A stretch of DNA of 30,147 bases, taken from NCBI GenBank assembly GCA_036011305.1, contig DASCNA010000206.1, forward strand, positions 1 through 30,147. Reading direction: 5' to 3'. This document shows, in pieces, positions 7,768 to 14,881 of the stretch (the stretch's first letter is position 1; each line of letters opens with the position of its first letter). A model generated the notes under the pieces. The model worked only from the letters and a program-made list of their open reading frames with translations. It made no database searches and had not been told where the DNA came from. The DNA comes from DASCNA01 sp036011305. Its GTDB lineage: Bacteria > Verrucomicrobiota > Lentisphaeria > Victivallales > GWF2-38-69. The position numbers and the translations under genes were made by a program.

Positions 7768-8890
7768 TTAACTTTTCAAATTCTTTTAAAATACTTACTT
7801 TAAGTTTTATATTATTCTCTGTAAAAACTTTATCCATAGCTTTAAACAAAAATCTAAATTTTTCTAGATCGCAGTTTTCTCCCATATGACCAATTCTGAA
7901 TATTTTATCTTTGAGAAAATCAAAACCACCGCCAATTAAAACACCCTCAGCTTTCAAGTTATCAAACAGTGTTTTAAAATTGATTCCTTCAGGCATTTTA
8001 ACTGCTGTTACCGTATTGGAAAAATGAGATTTAGGAAATAGTTTAAAACCGCAGTTTATGAAGGTCTGCCTTATTGCACCAGCATATTTCTTATGAATAG
8101 TAACAAAATCTTTTTCTAAACATCTGTCCAATGCCTTATCAAATGCTACTATATTGTTAATTAGCTGACTATATGGAAACCATTTATCTTCATACCATGT
8201 TTTCCAGACCTTTAAATTATTATAATAACCAACAATAGAAGTTTTTCTGCTTTCAATAACCTTCAATGCTTTGTTGCTGATACTCAAAGGAGCCAATCCT
8301 ACAGGTGCTGAAAAACATTTCTGAGAACCTCCAAGCAAAATATCAATATTCCATTTATCTGCATCAATATGCTCGCCGCCCATTGATGAGACAGCATCTA
8401 CAACAGATATAATATTTTTATCAGCTAAAAGCTTACAAATAGGCTGTATAGCATTTACAATACCTGAAGGTGTTTCACAATGAACCACTGTAGCAAGTTT
8501 AAAATCAGAATCCTTTTTTAAAAAAGTTTTGAGATCGTCAACATTAATGCCTTTATCATTTTCACCTTTGAAAACTTCTACCTCTGCACCGAACATTTTA
8601 GCAAAATCTGCAAAACCTTCTCCAAAGATACCGTTAGCAATGCAAAGTACTCTATCTCCATGCTCAATTAAAGAAGCGCATGCTGCTTCCAATCCTAGTA
8701 TCCCCTCCCCTCCTAAAATGTAAGATGTATTTTTAGTTCTGACAATCTTTTTAAACTTATCAACTGTTCCCTTATATTTTTCGTAGAAAGCCAAATCCAA
8801 ATCAGGATTAGTAGCTCTTTCAGCCATAGCATTTAATACATCTTCATGGACCTCAGTTGGCCCCGGAGTCATCACCAGTAAACTGCTCAT
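7757..8890 (-). CDS. class V aminotransferase (alanine/serine-glyoxylate type)
   Basis: A 377-residue PLP enzyme of the AGAT/SgaA group. MTPGPTEV opens the protein, as in the family. GEGILGLEAA (62-70) binds the cofactor phosphate, D165 in VVDAVSS contacts the PLP ring nitrogen, and K191 in GGSQKCFSAP is the Schiff-base lysine. FRIGHMG near the C-terminus carries the substrate-carboxylate arginine. Family members use alanine or serine as amino donor to glyoxylate, pyruvate or hydroxypyruvate. It is the first gene of a two-gene unit with glgB; the 11-base overlap suggests translational coupling, though no metabolic link is obvious. The exact substrates cannot be told from sequence. Confidence 0.85.
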   Translation of the reverse strand: MSSLLVMTPGPTEVHEDVLNAMAERATNPDLDLAFYEKYKGTVDKFKKIVRTKNTSYILGGEGILGLEAACASLIEHGDRVLCIANGIFGEGFADFAKMFGAEVEVFKGENDKGINVDDLKTFLKKDSDFKLATVVHCETPSGIVNAIQPICKLLADKNIISVVDAVSSMGGEHIDADKWNIDILLGGSQKCFSAPVGLAPLSISNKALKVIESRKTSIVGYYNNLKVWKTWYEDKWFPYSQLINNIVAFDKALDRCLEKDFVTIHKKYAGAIRQTFINCGFKLFPKSHFSNTVTAVKMPEGINFKTLFDNLKAEGVLIGGGFDFLKDKIFRIGHMGENCDLEKFRFLFKAMDKVFTENNIKLKVSILKEFEKLIAG

Positions 8891-9180
8891 AATATCGCTA
8901 CAACTTTCGTTTAGAATTTAAGTAAATTATATTTCATATTCAAAATATTATAATATTACCTTTTTTAGGATTTTCCTGTCTTGTGATACCTTAAAAACAT
9001 AAATACCGAGTTAATGCTCAGTTATATTTCTTTTCAGCTGGTTATTTACCTTTAATAAAATTTTGAATGAGTTTGACAGTCTGAACTTCTTTTTCTCTCC
9101 AGAATAGATGCCTATAAATCTTTGATAAATAAAACCATATCCACCTGACAAATGGCTATCGCATTATCGCTGTACAAGGC

Positions 9181-9727
9181 TTGGAAAACATCATAAAAAA
9201 TCAATTCTTGCCTATGCCATATACTTCTAACTGCCAGCAAATTATCAAACACAAGGAACTAGAAGAATATTCGATCTATACAGAAGGTAAAGAGTTGATA
9301 GGATTAGTAGCCGAAACCATCAACAAAAGATATGCACTTCCTCTTTGGGTAGAAGAATGGTACAATTTCGTATGATTATTTTTAACAAATCGTTGGAACA
9401 GGTTCTGCTACTTTATCTGACTATAGAGGCACTGGGTATGATAGAGGACACTTGTGTCCAGCAGCAGCAATGAGATTTAGTAAAACAGCCATGAGTGAAA
9501 CTTTCTATATGAGCAATATGTCTCCACAAGTACCAGGTTTTAATCGTGGTGCGTGGAAAAAGCTAGAAGGAAAAGTTAGGGATTGGGCTGTTAAAAATCT
9601 TGAGTTTTCTGCAGTAACTGGCCCAATATTTTATAACAACAGAACACATAAGGAAATAGGACCTGATAAAGTTGATGTCCCAGACGCCTACGTTAAAGTG
9701 ATCTTAGATTACAGAAGACCTGATATA
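9181..9727 (+). pseudogene. broken DNA/RNA non-specific endonuclease (NUC1 type)
   Basis: Two frames together resemble the bba-metal nuclease family. The first (9181-9375) carries NCQQIIKHKELEEYSIY, like the N-terminal part of such nucleases, and ends in TGA. After a frameshift the second reads GTGSATLSDYRGTGYDRGH and continues with LCPAAAMRF and ETFYMSNMSPQVPGFNRG. The DRGH catalytic motif and the downstream Asn-containing metal motif are intact, but the stop, the shift and the loss of the C-terminus make the gene dead. From about 9728 the frame passes into IS256-type transposase sequence. The family usually has a signal peptide; none is readable here. Confidence 0.75.
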
Positions 9728-9924
9728 AATGCCATTGAATCTATTAACCACTCCCTACGGAAAATAATTAAAAATAGAGGAGCTTTTCCAAATGATGATG
9801 CAATATTTAAATTCTGTATTTGGCCTTAAAAAATATTTCAAAGAGATGGACTATGCCGATTAAGAATTGGAAATCTGCGCTAAATCAAATTGCTATTAAA
9901 TTTGAAAAGAGGTTTCTTCTGTGA
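9728..9924 (+). mobile_element. C-terminal remnant of an IS256-family transposase
   Basis: NAIESINHSLRKI, KNRGAFPNDDAIFK and, after a one-base frameshift near 9811-9814, LYLALKNISKRWTMPIKNWK with SALNQIAIKFEKR follow the order of the C-terminal end of IS256-family transposases (NAIES, FPNDDA, W-x-x-P-I-x-x-W, ALNQ). About 65 codons are kept, ending in TGA at 9922-9924. The DDE catalytic part is absent. The remnant is joined in frame to the nuclease fragment, which marks an old insertion with deletion. Confidence 0.8.
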
Positions 9925-9942
9925 TATATCAAGAGTATAAAA

Positions 9943-9970
9943 TTATTATCCCGGCACGCCGGGATAATAA
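9943..9970 (-). terminator. strong hairpin, terminator of the GH57 gene
   Basis: TTATTATCCCGGC (9943-9955) and GCCGGGATAATAA (9958-9970) are perfect inverted repeats of 13 bases. On the minus strand the stem is followed by TTTTATA, as expected for ending the GH57 transcript 87 bases past its stop. On the plus strand the stem is followed by A residues, so it works less well for the nuclease remnant. Confidence 0.75.
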
Positions 9971-10056
9971 AAAAGTAAATTACTATTTACACAAAACTAT
10001 TCAAAGAAGCTGACTTTTAGCCATTAACTTCTGGTATTTTCGTTAAAATATTAATT

Positions 10057-11499
10057 TCATACTAGTTCTAATCCTCTTCTACAAAGTTCTTTTGCATATT
10101 CTGTCCAAACACCTTCACCCCAATATCGAAAACAACTTGTTTGTGATAAAAATAAATACATTAGTGCTTCCCGATATTGTTGATTTTTAGTATTAACTTT
10201 CTTTCTATCATATTTTTGATGAAACTTAACACTCAATTCTTTCATTGGATCAAGAACTTCTTTGTAGTCTTTTACCCAGCTTCTATCACTTGTCCATGAA
10301 CCTTTATCCAGGTTAAAGCCGTTATCTCTTTCATGCACAAATTCTATTGCTTTATCAGCTGCATGGGCAGAACCTATCTTCATTACTTCCCATAACCTGT
10401 GTTGCGCAATTGGTTGAATAGGGATAAAGTCATTTTCACTTATCCCCATACCTTTAACAAACTCTATATATTCAGATCCGCCCATGCCAACTACACCTTC
10501 AGTTCCTATTTCGCCGAACACTTGATCATACATTGGCGGATATTCATTCATCATTACTCCACCATTTTCGCCATCGCCTATTTGTAAAACAAATGGAGGA
10601 ACGTTTTTCCCGCAAAATTTCTGTCGCCCAATTGTTTTTGCCTCGTAGTACGGCTGCATTTGCGCAACTATTTTTGTATCGGATCCTTGTGTTTTTATAA
10701 GCACTGAAATTTCTGCAACTTCACCTAATGAGTTCTTTGCTACAAGTTTATGTGGAAAATGCGGTCTATCTATTCCAGTTCCGTCAAGGTTTTCTACAGT
10801 ATGCTCTTGAACCATCACCCACTCATATCCACATTCATTTAATGCTTTAACATATGCATAACAAACATCAGGATGTATAGGGAGGTGCATTTCAGGTGGT
10901 GAAAACCCCTTCACTCGTCTCAATGCTTCTTCTCCGAAAATTGAACTAAAATGTTTCCTAAATGACATCATATGTAATTTAACATCAGGAATCGGAGTTG
11001 ATGTTACAACAGCGTGTGACCACATTGTACCCAACCATTCAACATTTTGATAATATTTTGGATCACAGGTTATGAGCTTAAGGTTCTCTAAAATCCTTCC
11101 TCCTTCCATTTGGCCTAGACCCCATAATAAATTACCTGAATAATCTAGCATTACGCGAGGATTTCCACCTCTATCTACATGCGATCTTATAATGTCAGAC
11201 ATCCGTGAATAACAATTCATAAAAACGGGTGCATTATGATTATCACCGATACCTTGATTGTTCATCATATGCTGCAAGTTTGAAATTAGCCATGCAGTCC
11301 TTAAATCTGTGCCTCCTGCAGGAATAGTTGGCTGATGCATATGTAGGGCAATTCCAAAACTTGACTGCACTCTATTAAATGCGATGTTTGAAGCTTTGGA
11401 GTAACATTTTGTATCCGTTTCCGATAATTGCTTCTCTTCCTTCCTCGCATAAAAGATATTAGGCAATCCGTTTATTATGTCCGGAATGACACTCTTCAT
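10057..11499 (-). CDS. glycoside hydrolase family 57 protein
   Basis: A 480-residue GH57 enzyme. ALHMHQPTIP (residues 51-60) is the family's N-terminal conserved region and GFSPPEM (198-204) contains the predicted nucleophile E203. VEWLGTMWSHA (153-163) is another conserved barrel region. The C-terminal third, with LFLSQTSCFRYWGEGVWTEY, is the helical domain usual for the family. GH57 enzymes act on alpha-glucans as amylases, 4-alpha-glucanotransferases or branching enzymes; the specificity is not visible. No signal peptide, so probably cytosolic, in keeping with a role in glycogen turnover alongside GlgB. AGGGAT precedes ATG 11499. A cluster of TGTCGAT half-sites 220-280 bases upstream suggests dedicated regulation. 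Confidence 0.85.
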   Translation of the reverse strand: MKSVIPDIINGLPNIFYARKEEKQLSETDTKCYSKASNIAFNRVQSSFGIALHMHQPTIPAGGTDLRTAWLISNLQHMMNNQGIGDNHNAPVFMNCYSRMSDIIRSHVDRGGNPRVMLDYSGNLLWGLGQMEGGRILENLKLITCDPKYYQNVEWLGTMWSHAVVTSTPIPDVKLHMMSFRKHFSSIFGEEALRRVKGFSPPEMHLPIHPDVCYAYVKALNECGYEWVMVQEHTVENLDGTGIDRPHFPHKLVAKNSLGEVAEISVLIKTQGSDTKIVAQMQPYYEAKTIGRQKFCGKNVPPFVLQIGDGENGGVMMNEYPPMYDQVFGEIGTEGVVGMGGSEYIEFVKGMGISENDFIPIQPIAQHRLWEVMKIGSAHAADKAIEFVHERDNGFNLDKGSWTSDRSWVKDYKEVLDPMKELSVKFHQKYDRKKVNTKNQQYREALMYLFLSQTSCFRYWGEGVWTEYAKELCRRGLELV

Positions 11500-11884
11500 T
11501 TTTAAATCCCTGTTTTAATATTTCTTTCTTTAAAAAAGGCAGGTAAATTAAGATAAATTTTCCTCCTTAATTGATATAGATATTTTAATAAATTTTCTAA
11601 ACCAATATGCCATTGATTTTATTTCAATATTCTATTATTTTTCTATTTAATTGCCCTCTGATAGATCAAATTCAGTATCTATTGAATAGGTGACATGAAT
11701 TTCTTAGAATAGTTCATGTCGATGAAATTTAATTTTATCGACACGTTATATTGATATGTCGATACCATCGACATATCTTTAACATATAAAATAGCTCTAC
11801 CAATCAGACATAACAAATTGCTATTTATATGAAGAGTTTAAACTCTTTATGTAAGCTTCAAATTGTATTGTTTTTTTATATTTT
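11500..11884. other. 385-base regulatory gap between ycaO and the GH57 gene
   Basis: No gene seen. It contains the half-site cluster at 11692-11777 and a perfect 16-base palindrome AAGAGTTTAAACTCTT (11832-11847) located 38 bases past the ycaO stop. That palindrome may form a terminator stem for ycaO, although no T tract follows it on the minus strand. Confidence 0.5.
11692..11777. promoter_or_regulatory. cluster of TGTCGAT operator half-sites
   Basis: Four TGTCGAT half-sites begin at 11717 (+), 11737 (-), 11757 (+) and 11767 (-). The last two form the perfect inverted repeat GATATGTCGAT (11753-11763) / ATCGACATATC (11767-11777) with a 3-base centre. A further inverted repeat GACATGAA (11692-11699) / TTCATGTC (11713-11720) overlaps the first half-site. 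The starts are spaced 20, 20 and 10 bases, so all lie on one face of the helix. I do not recognise the regulator. Confidence 0.6.
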
Positions 11885-13528
11885 TTAAAAAGTTTCTTCT
11901 TTATGTGGAAGAAAAACAAGTTGTTTTTTGCGTTCCAGTCTGTCATACATCTCAAGCATATTGTAATAATGACGATGAAGTGTTGTATTTATTAGAAATT
12001 CTTCACCTTTTAAAATACGGAGAGCTTTTTCAATTTTTTCTCGTCCATAGATGTTAAATAGAGCTTCTTCATACTCTTCCCAAGCCAAATCATTCAAGTC
12101 CATTCGGATTAATTCTGCTATGAGATGTCCGAATTTCTTAGTACCAAATTCCAATAATTCCAGTGCTTTTTCTGCATCGCCGAGAATAATATGTATTTGT
12201 GCTTTAAATTCAAGCATAGTGAACTTATTTTCGAATATAACGCCGATATAATTATCTATGTTGAGTGAATCGTCCAAAGTGTCAATTGTATCTAGAATAT
12301 CCTCAGGATTATATTCCTTAAAATTTAAAACCATATTTCGAATTAATTTACCACAGTTTCTATTATTGTAAACTAAGTCCTCAATTGGGTAAACTTCAGA
12401 AACTCCTGGCACAATCATCTGGCAGGAATAAAACCCAAGATAATTATATTCCCGTAGATACATTTCTTTGCCCATCTTATCAAGAATATCAGTCAGATAG
12501 TTGTATTCTGCTACGTTTCCTTCACTCTGATATTTCCATGGTGAATATTCAAAACTTTTTGCAGCACTTAAAAAGTTAAATCCTAACTTTCCATTAGAGT
12601 CAATAAAATGCGACTCAAGATTAGAACTGTCCGAGACAAAGCTCATGTCAAAGGTAGGGACACTAAAAGCATCCAGATCATTCAAGTCACGCCCCTGCAT
12701 TAATTCTGTCATTGTCCGTTCAAGAGAGACTTCTAAAATTGGATGTGCTCCAAAGGATACAAATAATGTAGAGTTCTTCGGATTAATCAATGAGATGGCT
12801 GTGACGGGATATTTCCCCCCTAATGAGGCATCAAGAACCTCTACAATATATCCTAATTCACGCAATGTTAAAAGATCACTGTACAGTCGTTGAAAGGATT
12901 GTACAATTTTTTCCGGGAATTTAGGAAGAGCATATCCGTTTTTGATGATTTCAATTTTAGCATAACGTTCGAAAACTTCACTTAAAGCCTGTACCTTTGC
13001 TTCCTGTGGTGTATTTCCTGTTGCCAAACCATTACTGAGATAGAGATTGCTCAAAATATTAAGAGGAATATATACAGTTTCACCACTCGATTGTTTCGTG
13101 AAAGGCAGTGCAACAATCTTATCTTCATAATCACTATTGAAATCCACAAGATCTTCATCGCTGAGTTCTTCATTTACATTATACAGCAAGCGTAGTTCAT
13201 CGTTTAGATACGCTCCATCAAATTCAAATGCGACTTCATCAGGATAGTATTTTCGATTTGGGAGGTGGAAGTCTATAAAAAAATTATTGGTCTGTAATCG
13301 TTCAATATACTCACCAAAAGCACTTGCCATCGATGCATCAGATAGAATTCCTTTTCCGTTGGAATAGATATGACCCGGTGCTTCGACTGAAGCGAGATTT
13401 ACAGAGTAGCAATGCTCTAGCGGATGTTTTTCATGTGATAAAGTAGTTTTGCATCCAACATCTGCTAAAATAGCTTTCATTTTTGCTATTGATTCTTCTA
13501 ACGGGGCATCTTTGGATAAAAGGTCCAT
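11885..13528 (-). CDS. ycaO: YcaO-domain protein, E. coli YcaO type
   Basis: A 547-residue protein that follows E. coli YcaO over most of its length. Shared stretches include NGKG (57-60), ASAFGEYIERLQTNNFF (68-84), VYIPLNILSNLYLSNG (152-167), LSEVFERY (182-189), ASLGGKYPV (234-242) and FGAHP with LERTMTELMQGR (259-280). These residues form the ATP- and Mg-binding YcaO core, which phosphorylates a backbone amide in azoline-forming relatives. The C-terminal 150 residues are a helical TPR-like domain. E. coli YcaO promotes methylthiolation of ribosomal protein S12; I assume but cannot show the same here. No precursor peptide or dehydrogenase gene is adjacent, which argues against a natural-product cluster. 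Confidence 0.88.
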   Translation of the reverse strand: MDLLSKDAPLEESIAKMKAILADVGCKTTLSHEKHPLEHCYSVNLASVEAPGHIYSNGKGILSDASMASAFGEYIERLQTNNFFIDFHLPNRKYYPDEVAFEFDGAYLNDELRLLYNVNEELSDEDLVDFNSDYEDKIVALPFTKQSSGETVYIPLNILSNLYLSNGLATGNTPQEAKVQALSEVFERYAKIEIIKNGYALPKFPEKIVQSFQRLYSDLLTLRELGYIVEVLDASLGGKYPVTAISLINPKNSTLFVSFGAHPILEVSLERTMTELMQGRDLNDLDAFSVPTFDMSFVSDSSNLESHFIDSNGKLGFNFLSAAKSFEYSPWKYQSEGNVAEYNYLTDILDKMGKEMYLREYNYLGFYSCQMIVPGVSEVYPIEDLVYNNRNCGKLIRNMVLNFKEYNPEDILDTIDTLDDSLNIDNYIGVIFENKFTMLEFKAQIHIILGDAEKALELLEFGTKKFGHLIAELIRMDLNDLAWEEYEEALFNIYGREKIEKALRILKGEEFLINTTLHRHYYNMLEMYDRLERKKQLVFLPHKEETF

Positions 13529-13635
13529 TTTATTTCTTATTTTTATGTATAAAGTTAAAACCTCTCCAACTGAGTGAAACTAGGTTATGGAGCTTCTAAT
13601 ATGTGTCGTACTGAAGTATTTTGCAAGTATGAGAT

Positions 13636-13845
13636 ATGAATTGTATCAAGACAGAAACAATGCAGAATCCGGCAGATGTCACTGCTATATCAGCTAAGAC
13701 TAATTTAACGGCAATTTATCTGAATGGACTATATGGAACAAAAACTAACTATGATAAATTAATTTTTTATGCAAAACAAGCAGTTGGAGTTGTAGGGCTA
13801 ATGATTAAAAGCAGAAAAGTTAAACTTATGAAGATAACTATATAA
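13636..13845 (+). pseudogene. scrap of a Sel1-repeat protein
   Basis: The 69-residue frame contains AKTNLTAIYLNGLYG and TNYDKLIFYAKQAV, which match one Sel1 repeat (compare AQSNLSIVYIEGLYN and AIKYMLKAAE in the protein at 20443). The flanking residues do not continue the repeat and no ribosome site is seen. It is probably the leftover of a gene resembling the Sel1 gene of the 18826-21357 operon. Confidence 0.45.
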
Positions 13846-13900
13846 AACCTTGATATAGAGCAGTAAAAAGAATAATTAAATTGAATTATCAGATTTTTAT

Positions 13901-13956
13901 CTTGAATAATCCATGTAAATATATGATCACACTAATCACAATAGAACTTATTCAAG
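13901..13956 (-). terminator. weak inverted repeat after the activase gene
   Basis: CTTGAATAA (13901-13909) and TTATTCAAG (13948-13956) are perfect 9-base arms around a 38-base loop just past the activase stop. On the minus strand the stem is followed by ATAAAAATC rather than a clean T run, so termination is only possible. Confidence 0.3.
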
Positions 13957-13962
13957 GATCAG

Positions 13963-14865
13963 TTATTTCCTGTTTAACCTAGTCAGGTTTCGATCTATAA
14001 CATCATTTAAATCACGAAGTTTTGAGTTTGATATATATTCAAAGAAATTATTTTGTTTAAGCCTTAGAGATTTCAACTTCGGTACTCCATAAGGATGATA
14101 TGGCAGTAATTCATAGGAAACAAGATTTTTTAAATCATTAAGAAAAATAGATATATTTTTTATTTCGTCTTCATTGTCATTCACCCCGCTAATTAGAGGA
14201 GTCCTGACTATTATTGGTACCGCATGTTCATCAAGTTTTTCAAGATTTTTAAAAATCATATCATTACTTCGCCCTGTATATTCAATATGTTTCTGCTTAT
14301 CCCAAACTTTTATATCAACCATAAACAATTTAGTTTTGGGAATAATTGCTTTATATAAATTCCAGTTCAAAGATAGATTTGTTTCAATTGCAGTATGGAT
14401 TCCTTTTTCTACACATGCAGAAAGAAGTTCATTTACAAACTTATGTTGAATCAAAGGTTCTCCTCCAGACAACGTTATACCGCCGTTTGATTTTTTATAA
14501 AATGGTCTGTCTGGAAGAATTTTGTTCATAACATCATCAACTGATAGACATTTTGCAGAAAGACTTAAGGCCTTTGAAAAACAGAAATTAGATACATTCT
14601 CTAATCCTTCAACAGATGGAAGTTCATTTAAATTACTATATTCTTTATATAAATCTATTTTATTAGATTCAAGAAACTCTTTACAATAACCACAGTTGAT
14701 ACATTTATCTTTAACAAACATCAATTCAGGATAGGTATTAATGGATTCCGGATTATGACACCATAGACAACAAAGATTACATCCTTTAAAAAACACCGTG
14801 GTTCTTATGCCTGGACCATCATGTATTGAATTACGCTGTATGTGTGTAATAAGAGCTTTCTTCAT
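13963..14865 (-). CDS. glycyl radical enzyme activating enzyme (radical SAM)
   Basis: A 300-residue radical SAM protein that would abstract a hydrogen from the glycine of the neighbouring glycyl radical enzyme. HDGPGIRTTVFFKGC opens the barrel; C29, C33 and C36 (CX3CX2C) bind the SAM cluster; NGGITLSGGEP is the GGE motif; and DIKVWD lies late in the barrel. The insert between the first strands, which in most such activases carries two ferredoxin-type clusters, has only C55, C58, C61 and C95 plus C106. At most one extra cluster seems possible, and the usual CP is CF here. It is 16 bases downstream of the glycyl radical enzyme gene on the same strand. Confidence 0.9.
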   Translation of the reverse strand: MKKALITHIQRNSIHDGPGIRTTVFFKGCNLCCLWCHNPESINTYPELMFVKDKCINCGYCKEFLESNKIDLYKEYSNLNELPSVEGLENVSNFCFSKALSLSAKCLSVDDVMNKILPDRPFYKKSNGGITLSGGEPLIQHKFVNELLSACVEKGIHTAIETNLSLNWNLYKAIIPKTKLFMVDIKVWDKQKHIEYTGRSNDMIFKNLEKLDEHAVPIIVRTPLISGVNDNEDEIKNISIFLNDLKNLVSYELLPYHPYGVPKLKSLRLKQNNFFEYISNSKLRDLNDVIDRNLTRLNRK

Positions 14866-14881
14866 AATAAATAAAAATAAT

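Noticed and set aside
9181..9727. The nuclease as a toxin linked to the TssA-like operon
   Set aside because: It is 9 kb away, broken by frameshifts and an insertion, and its type is usually an independent secreted nuclease.
9953..9960. GGCACGCC shared with the tRNA-Arg 3' end, as a possible attachment site copy
   Set aside because: The 8 bases lie in the middle of a perfect terminator palindrome and the match ends there; chance is the simpler reading.
11885..13528. YcaO gene as part of a thiazole/oxazole peptide cluster
   Set aside because: No precursor peptide, dehydrogenase or partner cyclodehydratase nearby, and the C-terminal domain is that of the ribosome-linked E. coli type.
13922..13944. 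TGTGATTAGTGTGATCA on the minus strand as a CRP-type site
   Set aside because: Only one good half-site at the right spacing, and it lies past the end of the activase gene rather than at a promoter.
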